A stretch of DNA of 37,738 nucleotides from contig JALZWM010000076.1 of the NCBI GenBank assembly GCA_023300105.1, forward strand, positions 1-37,738, written 5' to 3'. Source of the DNA: Hellea sp. (GTDB lineage Bacteria; Pseudomonadota; Alphaproteobacteria; Caulobacterales; Maricaulaceae). This document shows positions 7,613 to 15,165 of this stretch, piece after piece. Under the pieces are notes generated by a model, which searched no databases, was not told the origin of the DNA, and was given only the letters and a program-made list of their open reading frames with translations. A program made the translations under genes and the position numbers. How positions within the stretch are numbered: position 1 is the stretch's first letter; every line of letters begins with the position of its first letter.

Positions 7613-8159
7613 TGGCTATGCTCCGGTTAGTTTTAATTTTTGTGAAAACAAAGTAAATCACAAGAATAACCATGGCGAAGATAGGTAAATATATCTTTAG
7701 TTTATCTCCAGCTACTTCCCCGAAGACATGAAAGAGAGCAAAGGCTATCCCAAGGTAAAGTGCGGCAGAGGTAACAACAAAAAATAAAAATTTAAGGAAG
7801 TTGACGTTGAAAAATCCTGCGCCGATATAAAACGGCAAGCGGACGGCGGAAATAAATCGAGCCATGTATAGAGATTTTCCGAGATTGCTTTTAACCTGAT
7901 CTCCGGCTTTTAGAATTTTTGGATTTTGTGCATATTTCTTAGCCCATTCACGGCTCGTGGCTGCGTGCCCGAGTCCGTATTTTAAGGACGCGCTTGCGGT
8001 CAGCCCTGCACCTGTAAATAAGAACCCTAAAAACGGATCTCCTAATCCACTAGCACAAGCCGAGGCCGCACCCAGAATTGAGACATCTTCTTGAAGGAAA
8101 GGGAGTAAGAAAAAACAAAGATAGAGACCTAGTTGATATTGCTGTATAAATTCTATCAT
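7599..8159 (-). CDS. DedA/VTT-family inner-membrane protein (second paralogue)
   Basis: 186 residues, same layout as the DedA gene at 5687-6229: 'LLPFLQEDVSILGAASA' early, 'ARFISAVRLPFYIGAGF' in the middle, and C-terminal helices ending in a basic tail. The signature has Ser where the other copy has Pro (F-I-S-A-V-R against F-V-P-G-T-R), so it is the more divergent member. It likely sits in the inner membrane and handles a lipid or lipid carrier, by analogy with the family. Its start codon overlaps the stop of the upstream small membrane gene by 4 bases (ATGA), indicating translational coupling, and its end overlaps the start of the DUF900 lipoprotein gene. Confidence 0.85.
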   Translation of the reverse strand: MIEFIQQYQLGLYLCFFLLPFLQEDVSILGAASACASGLGDPFLGFLFTGAGLTASASLKYGLGHAATSREWAKKYAQNPKILKAGDQVKSNLGKSLYMARFISAVRLPFYIGAGFFNVNFLKFLFFVVTSAALYLGIAFALFHVFGEVAGDKLKIYLPIFAMVILVIYFVFTKIKTNRSIANDRL

Positions 8160-8566
8160 AATGCGTCATTTGTTTTGAGGGCGATTTTGAATGAGCCTAA
8201 ACATATTAGAGCGATAGCCAATGAGAAAAAACATTGTGGTATTCCAATTGGGCCTGGCGGGCATGTGTGACCTTTGACTAAACCTAGTATAAGGCCTATT
8301 TCCGCGGTGACACCTATCAAGGCTAGTAAAAAAACTGGGGTCCATCCAATATAGAACAATCGTTTAACGAATGATTTTTTTACAAATATCGCCGCCAAAA
8401 CAACACAGAAATAACCAAGGAAGACAATTATACAGGCTGGAATAGGTCCGAGCATTGGACAAACTTCACCGTGTTGGATGTGGTCTATAGACAGTTTTAG
8501 GGTCGATAGAGATGCGAACCCTGCTACGATGACCATAGCGAGACGAGAGAGTATATTAATGGACAT
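8156..8566 (-). CDS. Four-helix membrane protein with two Cys-Pro...Ile-Pro-x-Cys loops
   Basis: 136 residues with four predicted membrane helices. I do not recognise the family. Its halves look like an internal duplication: 'CPMLGPIPAC' (about 36-45) and 'CPPGPIGIPQC' (about 102-112) each precede a membrane helix and each carry a pair of cysteines 9-10 residues apart. The Cys-pair-before-helix layout loosely recalls vitamin K epoxide reductase proteins, but the second CxxC motif of VKOR is absent, so I do not assign it. Paired cysteines on what may be the periplasmic side suggest disulphide bonds or redox work. It is fourth in the DoxX operon, 12 bases after the preceding gene and 4-base overlapped with the DedA gene that follows. 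Confidence 0.75.
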   Translation of the reverse strand: MSINILSRLAMVIVAGFASLSTLKLSIDHIQHGEVCPMLGPIPACIIVFLGYFCVVLAAIFVKKSFVKRLFYIGWTPVFLLALIGVTAEIGLILGLVKGHTCPPGPIGIPQCFFSLAIALICLGSFKIALKTNDAL

Positions 8567-8578
8567 AGCTATGCCTCC

Positions 8579-9244
8579 TTACGAGATGATGTTTTTTTCT
8601 CGCGTCGTGAACATTGCCAAGGCAAAGACAATAAAATGTGCGGCATTCATGGCGACGGGGAATACATAGAGACCAATTTTTGTATTGGTAAAATAAAGCG
8701 CTGCCATCGTCGCGAGTAAGACTATAGGGCTAAAGATAGCCATCCACTTAGGGAACGCTGTTTTACCCGTTAGGATCAATTTAATCCAAAGCACAGACAC
8801 GATAACCATGGCCAGTCGAAGCACATTGACGAAGGGTTCGTTATGTTCTGAAAAAAGGGTCAATAAGGTCTTGATGTCTTGCCCTGCTGCGATTTCATGA
8901 ACTGTTGCGGCGAGGAAAAAACGTTGCCCAATCCAAGCCGTACCGACAGCAAACGCATAAGCGCCAATAAGGAAAAAGGCTTTGGATTGTTTTGGTCCAG
9001 CGGGTTCTAGTTTTTTAGATAGATGCCAATAGCCGAGCATATAAAGCGGAGCTGAGAGAACAGCTATGAAGTGCCCAAAGGACAAACGTTCAGCAGACAC
9101 ATCATTGAAGTAGAGATAGTCTTTAACATCCTCAATGCCGCCATTGGGCGTGAACTGGAGTGAGAACTCCCCGATGCCGACAAGGATAGCACCAAGGCAG
9201 CCTGCTAAGCCTGCCAAGGTAATGAATTTAGATTCAGTACTCAT
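8579..9244 (-). CDS. Six-helix membrane protein, DUF6796-like
   Basis: 221 residues, about six membrane helices. The opening 'LAGLAGCLGAILVGIGEFSL', then 'GHFIAVLSAPLYMLGYWH' and the conserved-looking 'HEPFVN...RLAMV' region resemble a family I remember as DUF6796, annotated only as hypothetical membrane protein; this match is from memory and moderate. No catalytic motif is visible. It is third in the DoxX operon, 8 bases after the FG-GAP/ASPIC gene and 12 before the Cys-pair membrane gene, so it is co-translated with envelope proteins. Confidence 0.72.
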   Translation of the reverse strand: MSTESKFITLAGLAGCLGAILVGIGEFSLQFTPNGGIEDVKDYLYFNDVSAERLSFGHFIAVLSAPLYMLGYWHLSKKLEPAGPKQSKAFFLIGAYAFAVGTAWIGQRFFLAATVHEIAAGQDIKTLLTLFSEHNEPFVNVLRLAMVIVSVLWIKLILTGKTAFPKWMAIFSPIVLLATMAALYFTNTKIGLYVFPVAMNAAHFIVFALAMFTTREKNIIS

Positions 9245-9252
9245 TATAAACC

Positions 9253-10875
9253 TTACTCTGCTGATGCTGAAATAAGTGATCCGTTTTTGGGTGCGTCAAA
9301 ACTGCGGGTTACGCCATTTTGAAATGCGACCGTAACAGAGATAACGCTTTCTGCATCGCCTAGACCGAAGATTAAATCACGTCCTTGGTCAGAACCAAGA
9401 CCTTGTGATGTTAAAAGTTGTTTCGTCTGAGTGAGGCCGTTAGATGCGACGACAGTGACACGTGCATTCAAAGAACGAGCCGTATTTGGCAGACGGACTT
9501 TGATCCAGTTTCTATCTCCGCCCTTATTCATATAGGCCAAAGATGCGCCGTCTAGATTAGCCCAAACAAGATCAGGCCAACCATCGCCGTTAAAGTCAGA
9601 AACGATAGGCGAGATGCCAAAGAGACGGTTTTCCGCGCCAGCGACTTTTTCAACAGGTTGGAATTTATCACCGTAATTTTGAAGAATTTTACCGGGATAA
9701 TGCTGAAGTAAATTATTTGCAGGGAAGCGAGCATAATTTTGCGCCGCTAGCAAATCTTCGCGCCCATCAAGATTCATATCAGCCATAACAGTGCCCCAGC
9801 CAAAGCCGTATTTCGCAGCATTCATAGCGACGGCTGTGTCTGTGAATTTAAGAGCGCCATCATTATGAAACAACATATAAGCAGGGTTGAAGACATCATT
9901 TTTCTTTAGATCACCACGCAAGATGGCAGGCGGCAATGTGTAACCCACGTTAGAGAAATAAAGATCAACGAGGCCGTCATTATCATAATCACCAACAGCC
10001 ACGCCCATGGGATAGGAATAATCAGATGGGTTCTCAATTGGAGAAAATGTCATGTCTCCATTATTTGAATACATTTCAACACGGCCTGTATCCTGTGCAA
10101 TAACTAAGTCACTATCAAGATCGTTATCAAGGTCGGCAAAGACACCTAGGAATGTATTATGCTGACGGAAAACGCCGGCTTCCTTGGAGATGTCACGCCA
10201 ATTACCTTCGCCTTCATTGAGGAAGAGGTAACTAAACCCACCGTAATTATCGGCGAAAATTGTTTCACCTTCGACAAGAGCAATTTTGATATACCCTGCG
10301 ATATACATATCAGCGAGCCCGTCTTTGTTGATATCGCCAAACCCAATCGAAAGCGGGACCGTATTGTCAGCGAGACTCAAGCCGAGGTTAACACTGCCAA
10401 ATTGTCCGTCAGTGTTTTCATGGAACCAGATGCCGCTTTCTCGAGCTGTAAAGAGATCTGTATCCCCGTCATTGTCTATATCCATCGTCGCCGCGCCGTG
10501 CGTGGCATCAACGGCATCTTTGGTGAAGGTGAGGGGCAGTTTTTCAAAACGGTTGTTTCTGAAAGTAAAAATTTCGTCAGCCTGCTCATCTCCTCCGCCC
10601 AAAAAAAGCTCATCGCGGCCATCACCGTCAATGTCTATGGCTGCGCTAGCAAGAAATGGGAGGGAGTTTACGAGATCAGCTTTATGCACAAAGGGTAAAG
10701 CGGCAGCTTCGAATGCCAAGTCTGTCTGGCCTTGAGGTGTTTTCTCTGCTTGCCAAAACCTTAGCGCGCCGAACGCACTAAATAATGCAAATACGATTAC
10801 ACCAACGAGAACAACAATCCCGCACCACAATATAGCGAGTTTGCCCTTGTGCATTTGTTTTTTTGTTTCAGCCAT
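9253..10875 (-). CDS. Membrane-anchored FG-GAP/VCBS repeat protein with ASPIC/UnbV C-terminal domain
   Basis: 540 residues. One membrane helix near the N-terminus (about 13-36) with the rest probably periplasmic. At least seven calcium-binding repeat motifs are seen in order: DIDGDGRDE, DIDNDGDTD, DINKDGLAD, DLDNDLDSD, DYDNDGLVD, DMNLDGRED, DFNGDGWPD. These imply a seven-bladed beta-propeller. The last 80 residues match the ASPIC/UnbV (CRTAC1) domain: 'NWIKVRLPNTARSLNARV', 'LTSQGLGSDQGRDLIFGLG' and 'VTVAFQNGV'. Such proteins are secreted or surface calcium-binding proteins of mostly unknown role. It follows the DoxX gene by 34 bases. A 179-residue frame on the opposite strand here is an artefact of the repeats. 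Confidence 0.88.
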   Translation of the reverse strand: MAETKKQMHKGKLAILWCGIVVLVGVIVFALFSAFGALRFWQAEKTPQGQTDLAFEAAALPFVHKADLVNSLPFLASAAIDIDGDGRDELFLGGGDEQADEIFTFRNNRFEKLPLTFTKDAVDATHGAATMDIDNDGDTDLFTARESGIWFHENTDGQFGSVNLGLSLADNTVPLSIGFGDINKDGLADMYIAGYIKIALVEGETIFADNYGGFSYLFLNEGEGNWRDISKEAGVFRQHNTFLGVFADLDNDLDSDLVIAQDTGRVEMYSNNGDMTFSPIENPSDYSYPMGVAVGDYDNDGLVDLYFSNVGYTLPPAILRGDLKKNDVFNPAYMLFHNDGALKFTDTAVAMNAAKYGFGWGTVMADMNLDGREDLLAAQNYARFPANNLLQHYPGKILQNYGDKFQPVEKVAGAENRLFGISPIVSDFNGDGWPDLVWANLDGASLAYMNKGGDRNWIKVRLPNTARSLNARVTVVASNGLTQTKQLLTSQGLGSDQGRDLIFGLGDAESVISVTVAFQNGVTRSFDAPKNGSLISASAE

Positions 10876-10909
10876 TTTGTACCTCGGGAGTTAAAGTGAG
10901 ACTTGTTTT

Positions 10910-11293
10910 CTAAGATAATGAACTTTGTTTTCTTAAGAGAATAAATAGAACGGCGGTCAATATCAGCATGATAACAGCTGTAATGAAGAGACCATGTCCT
11001 ATGCCCGGAACGTTGATGCCGAGCCATGGCGAAAGATGAAATCCAATTGCGCCAGACAATACGCCCAGACCAGCTAAGGCTCCAAGTAAACGCGTGCGGG
11101 GAATGAGGATGAGTATAGCCGTTCCAATTTCTGCAACGCCAGTTAGCATCCTTATAATGGGTTCAAATAATGAAATGCCTGATCTTTCTGCAATAACTGA
11201 AAAGATAGGGTTTGTGGCTCCGAATTTTTGCATTCCAAAAAAGAGAAACCCTGCGGCGACAACAAGTGATAAAATTAGTACTGATTTTTTCAT
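10910..11293 (-). CDS. DoxX family membrane protein
   Basis: 127 residues, four membrane helices, usual length for DoxX. The first helix carries 'AAGFLFFGMQKFG', the DoxX family hallmark (small-x-F-x2-x-G-x-x-K-F/L). The second segment 'MLTGVAEIGTAILILIPRTR' has the family's G-x-x-E-I-G motif. DoxX-like proteins are linked to membrane redox or thiol stress and often lie in ECF-sigma regulons. It is the first gene of the seven-gene minus-strand operon; the promoter-like element at 11360-11388 lies about 67 bases upstream, consistent with direct control by the ECF sigma gene 1 kb away. Confidence 0.85.
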   Translation of the reverse strand: MKKSVLILSLVVAAGFLFFGMQKFGATNPIFSVIAERSGISLFEPIIRMLTGVAEIGTAILILIPRTRLLGALAGLGVLSGAIGFHLSPWLGINVPGIGHGLFITAVIMLILTAVLFILLRKQSSLS

Positions 11294-11359
11294 TTTAAAC
11301 TTCCCAGTTTTTACTAAGATTCCTTAATACGCCTAAAATTTTTCAAAGGCTAGTAAGAG

Positions 11360-11388
11360 TTAGACGGTTTGGATAATGTTTCGTTACA
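11360..11388 (-). promoter_or_regulatory. ECF-type promoter-like element of the DoxX operon
   Basis: Minus strand reads TGTAAC (11383-11388), a 16-base spacer and CGTCTAA (11360-11366). The box sequences and spacing match the element at 13005-13033 before the Rieske operon. The 5' leader to the DoxX start would be about 60 bases. A 'GTAAC/CGTC' pattern is typical of several ECF sigma groups; the link to this particular sigma is inferred from proximity. Confidence 0.62.
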
Positions 11389-11569
11389 TATTTTTTGATA
11401 TAATTATCTTGCCGTGGTATTTATCTGAACTCAAGTTAGGCCGTAATCTATATAAGCCTTCAGAGCTTATAGTTATCTAACTAATGTATTAGCCTCATTA
11501 ACTCAGGCGATAGTTTTATTTATTTAAAGTCTGAAGAGGTTTAATGAGTGTTTTATGACGCTTATAAAC

Positions 11570-11914
11570 TTATTCAGAACTGGTCTGTTTAACAGCTAAT
11601 ATTGCGTCAATAAGATCCTGTGGTACTTCATCAGGCACATCGATATCTTCATGAGGAAATATGTGACTTTTAGCTTTGTAAGTCGCGATGTAAGTTTTTA
11701 AAAAATTACGGCACATCGGGCATACTTTCATATGCCGTTTAAATAAAGTAACTTGCTTGGTTGTTAATGTTCCCTCGACATATTCTATGATAAAATCATT
11801 GAATTCGCGGCAAGTAATCATGCGGGGCGATACACGAAAATACCACGCGCCCAGAGGTGATATAGGTTGAATTAGAGTATCCAGTTTTAAGCGTTTTAAA
11901 TCAATATACGCCAC
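11570..11914 (-). CDS. zf-HC2-like anti-sigma factor (second of a tandem pair)
   Basis: 114 residues. The core is a zinc-binding anti-sigma (ZAS/zf-HC2) motif: Cys in 'ITCREFNDFI', then His-x3-Cys-x2-Cys in 'RHMKVCPMCRNFL'. It has no membrane helix, so it would be a cytoplasmic anti-sigma or zinc sensor. It is clearly a duplicate of the gene at 11940-12260: both share 'RNFLKTYIATYKAK', 'CREFN' and an N-terminal segment around 'YFR'. It lies 25 bases after its twin and at the end of the sigma operon. ECF sigma factors paired with soluble ZAS proteins often respond to thiol oxidation or metals; that is family knowledge, not visible here. Confidence 0.8.
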   Translation of the reverse strand: MAYIDLKRLKLDTLIQPISPLGAWYFRVSPRMITCREFNDFIIEYVEGTLTTKQVTLFKRHMKVCPMCRNFLKTYIATYKAKSHIFPHEDIDVPDEVPQDLIDAILAVKQTSSE

Positions 11915-11939
11915 TAATTGTCCTTAATGTTATGATAAA

Positions 11940-12260
11940 TTATTCATCAACTCCAAGTTTAGGTACGGATGATTCAAGGTCATGGATGTCTTTATAATGG
12001 ATGTCTTTATAAAGGTATAGGTGGTCTTTAGCTTTATAGGTTGCAATATAAGTCTTTAAAAAATTACGGCAGATGGGACAAGCATGCATATGCCGTTGAA
12101 ATAAAACGTTTTCCTCTTCGGTAAGGTTTTGCTCGATGTGATCAAAAATGTGATTATTGAACTCACGGCATGTGATGTGTTTTGGGTTCAGTCGAAAATA
12201 CTGACCCACTAAGAATCTAGCGGGTTTTCCAATAAAGTATTCGAAGGCACGGCTCATCAT
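11940..12260 (-). CDS. zf-HC2-like anti-sigma factor (first of a tandem pair)
   Basis: 106 residues with the ZAS/zf-HC2 zinc ligands Cys ('ITCREFNNHI'), His and two Cys in 'RHMHACPICRNFL'. Its ATG overlaps the sigma gene's stop (4 bases), the usual arrangement for a sigma/anti-sigma pair, so I expect it to be the direct anti-sigma of the ECF factor. It is soluble, without a membrane segment. The C-terminal tail contains 'YKDIHYKDIH', the product of a perfect 15-base tandem duplication. The second copy downstream may have diverged to bind another partner or sense another signal. Confidence 0.85.
   Translation of the reverse strand: MMSRAFEYFIGKPARFLVGQYFRLNPKHITCREFNNHIFDHIEQNLTEEENVLFQRHMHACPICRNFLKTYIATYKAKDHLYLYKDIHYKDIHDLESSVPKLGVDE
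11982..12011. repeat. Perfect 15-base tandem repeat inside the anti-sigma gene
   Basis: ATGGATGTCTTTATA occurs twice in a row (plus-strand reading), adding five residues in frame and producing YKDIHYKDIH in the protein tail. Being in frame and perfect it is probably recent, and its copy number might vary between strains. Confidence 0.85.
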
Positions 12261-12895
12261 GACGAGTGCTGCATCTGTTTAGGGAAGAAAAAGGTGTCGA
12301 ATTCAAGTTTGATTTTTATTCGGGCGCGATGGACTCTTACTTTTACATTGCTTTCTGAAATTTCTAAAACTTTTGCAATTTCTTTAACTGAGAAGTCTTC
12401 ATAATCTTTCAGCAGAAAGGGTATTCTGTAAATATCGTCTAAATTCTCTATGGCTCTATTCAGGGTTTGTAGGGTTTCTTTTTTTAGCATATCTTCTTCT
12501 GGGGTAGAGGTCTCGCTCCATAAGGGTGCATTTAGAAGACCTGCACTATTATAGCTTATAACATCGTCAAGATTTGCGTGAAAATCTGGCAGACGCTTAT
12601 TTTTACGTAAAATATCAATGGTTTTATGTGTAATAATGCGGCCAATCCAATTGGGTAAAGCTTTCTCGTGGCGCACAGTGTTTTTCTTTTTATAGGCGGT
12701 CAATATGCCTTCTTGTACGGCATCTTCCGCTAGGCTTTTACATTTGAGGTATCCATAGCTTTTTCGAATATATCGCCCATAATTTTCATTTATAATGGAC
12801 ATGAACTGACTATGAGTGATGTTTGCTGAGCCGCTAGTCTGAGGGAGACTATCATTAATTTCAGGGTCGACGTTATGATTAATAGGGTTGTTCAT
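12257..12895 (-). CDS. ECF-family RNA polymerase sigma factor
   Basis: 212 residues. Region 2 covers about 30-100 and includes 'RYIRKSYGYLKCKSLAEDAV', 'QEGILTAYKK' and 'LPNWIGRIITHKTIDILRK'. A linker of about 40 residues follows, then region 4 with a helix-turn-helix at about 147-200 ('LDDIYRIPFLLKDYEDFSVK', 'EIAKVLEISESNVKVRVHRA'). There is no region 3, so it is an ECF (group 4) sigma. It heads an operon with two zinc anti-sigma-like proteins, the first overlapping by 4 bases. Upstream lies a weak copy of the TGTAAC/CGTC element (12949-12975), suggesting autoregulation, and better copies precede the Rieske operon, the DoxX operon and the response regulator gene. Confidence 0.92.
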   Translation of the reverse strand: MNNPINHNVDPEINDSLPQTSGSANITHSQFMSIINENYGRYIRKSYGYLKCKSLAEDAVQEGILTAYKKKNTVRHEKALPNWIGRIITHKTIDILRKNKRLPDFHANLDDVISYNSAGLLNAPLWSETSTPEEDMLKKETLQTLNRAIENLDDIYRIPFLLKDYEDFSVKEIAKVLEISESNVKVRVHRARIKIKLEFDTFFFPKQMQHSS

Positions 12896-12948
12896 TGAGT
12901 TTAGGTCTTATTCTATGGCCGCTCTTATACAAGTCAAACTTTGTTGAA

Positions 12949-12975
12949 GTCGTTTAGTGAATTGTATAGTTTACA
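12949..12975 (-). promoter_or_regulatory. Weak ECF-type element upstream of the sigma gene
   Basis: Minus strand reads TGTAAA (12970-12975), 17 bases, then CGAC (12949-12952). It departs from the TGTAAC/CGTC pattern at one base in each box. Position (about 55 bases before the start codon) fits an autoregulatory promoter, but the match is too weak to be sure. Confidence 0.3.
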
Positions 12976-13004
12976 AAACTTAAGGTTTTATTATTGGGGT
13001 TTAT

Positions 13005-13033
13005 TGTAACCAATCTACGCCAAGAACGTCTTG
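13005..13033 (+). promoter_or_regulatory. ECF-type promoter-like element of the Rieske operon
   Basis: TGTAAC (13005-13010), 16-base spacer, CGTCTTG (13027-13033). Both boxes and the spacing match the element of the DoxX operon; the boxes also match that of the response regulator gene. It implies a leader of about 130 bases before the first gene, which contains a small hairpin at 13103-13117 (TGAGTT/AACTCA). Sigma assignment is inference. Confidence 0.6.
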
Positions 13034-13167
13034 TGTAGTTGATAACTTTTTTAATTTTTTGTAAAGTGAATGTATTGAAAGCTGCAACAGCATCATAATT
13101 CTTGAGTTCTTAACTCACATTTCCAATATTGATTTGGGCATCACACTATAACTGAGGGTTTAACAGT

Positions 13168-15144
13168 ATGAGTACTGCTATAGAATGGCATAAGGTTGCC
13201 GATTTAGATGAGCTTCCTGAAGGACGCTTGAAGTCTGCTAAGGCAGGCCCGCATGCCATTGCTCTATCACATTTTGATGGACAATATGCAGCTATGGATA
13301 ATCGGTGCCCCCATCAAGGTGGGCCGCTCGGTGAGGGTTCTATTGAAAAAGGTATAGATGGAAAGTGTTGGATTCGATGTCCTTGGCACGGTTGGGACTT
13401 TGATCCCTTAACAGGTAAGCCTCCGGGTGGTCATGAGGATACAGGGCAAGAGACCTATCCTGTAGAGGTTCGTGAAGATGGTATCTATGTTGGTCTGCCG
13501 CCAGAAGAAGATCATGAACGGACAGTAACTGATGTTATGGCTGAAACTATGGTCAATTGGGGCGTAACAAGCGTCTTTGGCATGGTTGGACATTCTAATT
13601 TAGGGTTGGCAGATGCTGTTCGCCGTCAAGCTGTTGGCGGCAATATGACTTATTACGGTATTCGCCACGAAGGCGCAGCGTCTTTTGCGTGTTCGGGTTA
13701 CGCTAAGCTTACGGGATTGCCAGCGGCCTGCTTGGCGATTGCGGGCCCTGGCGCTACTAATTTGATGACAGGATTATGGGATGCTAAGGTTGACCGTGCG
13801 CCAGTTCTTGCTTTGACAGGACAGGTTCAAGTTCAAGTCTTTGGACCAGGTGTTTTCCAAGATATCGACCTCAAGGCTGCCTTTGCGCCTGTAACTAAAT
13901 TCAGCCAAAATGTATTGGCGTCGTCTAATCATGCTGAGCTTGCCAATTTGGCTTGTAAATCGGCCCTAGATAATATGGACGTCGCGCATTTGATTTTCCC
14001 AGATAATGTTCAAACGATGCCAGCTGCGGAAGATGCGAAAGCTGGATCGCCCAAAGGGCGTATGGCAGACCGGCGTATTATGCCGCCAGAAGCCTCTTTT
14101 AATGAAGCCCTTAGCGCGCTGAAATCTGCGAAACGTCCAATGATTATTGTCGGTTATGGTGCAAAAGCTGCGATGGGGGATATTATCTCATTTGCTGAAC
14201 GCATTAATGCTCCAATAGCGACAACGTTTAAGGGTAAAGGTCAAATTCCTGACAATCATCCTTTAGCCGCAGGTGTTTTAGGCCGTTCAGGCACACCGAT
14301 TGCCAGCTGGTTTATGAATGAATGTGATTTGATAATCGCTCTTGGAAGCTCGTTCTCAAATCATACGGGGATTGAAAAATCTAAGCCTATTATTCAGGTG
14401 GACTTTGACCCGCTACAATTAGGTCGATTCCATGAGATTGACTTCCCCGTTCTGGGTGAAATTGGCGTTACTGTAAACGCTTTCTCTGCAGCCATTAAGA
14501 CGCCTAAAATGGAAAACCAAAGTGATGAAATAGCGGATCGCTGGAAGATATGGCGAGCTGAAAAAGAGAATCGCCGCGGGGACGCGAGTGAAAAAGGTTT
14601 GAATTCTGCTGTGATTTTCGACGTTGTTTCAACGCTAACGCCAAATGATGCTGTCATAGCTGTTGATGTTGGTAACAATACCTATTCCTTTGGGCGTTAT
14701 TTTGAATGTAAGGGACAAAGCGTTCTTATGTCAGGTTACTTGGGGTCTATTGGATTTTCATTCCCTGCAGCGATGGGCGCATGGGCTGCAACGCAAGATA
14801 AGGCTGAATTCAAAGGCCGAAAAGTCGTGTCTATCAGCGGTGATGGTGGCTTCGGTCAATATGCGATGGAATTCACAACAGCCGTTCAATACGGTATGAA
14901 TATAACCCATATTCTTTTGAATAATTCGCAATTAGGAAAAATATCAAAAGAACAGCGTGCCGGTGATTGGGCTGTATGGCAAACTGACCTGCACAATCCT
15001 AGTTTTGCAGGTTTTGCAAGGGCTTGTGGTGGACATGGTATGCGGGTTACAAAAGCTGAAGATTTACATGCTGCTATTGAAGCGGCACTCGCCTATGATG
15101 GGCCGTCTTTGGTCGAAATTATTTCTGATCCTGACTTAATCTAA
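13168..15144 (+). CDS. Rieske [2Fe-2S] domain fused to a thiamine pyrophosphate enzyme (pyruvate oxidase/acetolactate synthase-like)
   Basis: 658 residues. Residues 1-110 form a Rieske ferredoxin domain with ligands Cys47-x-His49 and Cys71-x2-His74 ('CPHQGG', 'CPWHGWDF'). Residues about 118-655 are a complete three-domain TPP enzyme: N-terminal pyrimidine domain with catalytic Glu168 ('RHEGAAS'), middle domain, and C-terminal domain with the TPP/magnesium motif Gly558-Asp559-Gly560 ... Asn585-Asn586. Relatives such as pyruvate oxidase and acetolactate synthase bind FAD in the middle domain and act on pyruvate; the exact substrate here is not visible. A Rieske cluster on such an enzyme suggests that electrons from 2-oxoacid oxidation leave through iron-sulphur rather than to oxygen. 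It is the first gene of the Rieske operon; a good ribosome site (GAGGGT) lies 10 bases before the ATG. The usual TPP enzyme is about 540-600 residues, so the Rieske part is a true extra domain. Confidence 0.88.
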   Translation: MSTAIEWHKVADLDELPEGRLKSAKAGPHAIALSHFDGQYAAMDNRCPHQGGPLGEGSIEKGIDGKCWIRCPWHGWDFDPLTGKPPGGHEDTGQETYPVEVREDGIYVGLPPEEDHERTVTDVMAETMVNWGVTSVFGMVGHSNLGLADAVRRQAVGGNMTYYGIRHEGAASFACSGYAKLTGLPAACLAIAGPGATNLMTGLWDAKVDRAPVLALTGQVQVQVFGPGVFQDIDLKAAFAPVTKFSQNVLASSNHAELANLACKSALDNMDVAHLIFPDNVQTMPAAEDAKAGSPKGRMADRRIMPPEASFNEALSALKSAKRPMIIVGYGAKAAMGDIISFAERINAPIATTFKGKGQIPDNHPLAAGVLGRSGTPIASWFMNECDLIIALGSSFSNHTGIEKSKPIIQVDFDPLQLGRFHEIDFPVLGEIGVTVNAFSAAIKTPKMENQSDEIADRWKIWRAEKENRRGDASEKGLNSAVIFDVVSTLTPNDAVIAVDVGNNTYSFGRYFECKGQSVLMSGYLGSIGFSFPAAMGAWAATQDKAEFKGRKVVSISGDGGFGQYAMEFTTAVQYGMNITHILLNNSQLGKISKEQRAGDWAVWQTDLHNPSFAGFARACGGHGMRVTKAEDLHAAIEAALAYDGPSLVEIISDPDLI

Positions 15145-15165
15145 TAAAAAACTGGATTTGAACTC

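Noticed and set aside
10159-10735. 149- and 179-residue plus-strand frames
   Set aside because: They lie opposite the repeated Asp-Gly-rich codons of the FG-GAP protein, which avoid stops on the reverse strand.
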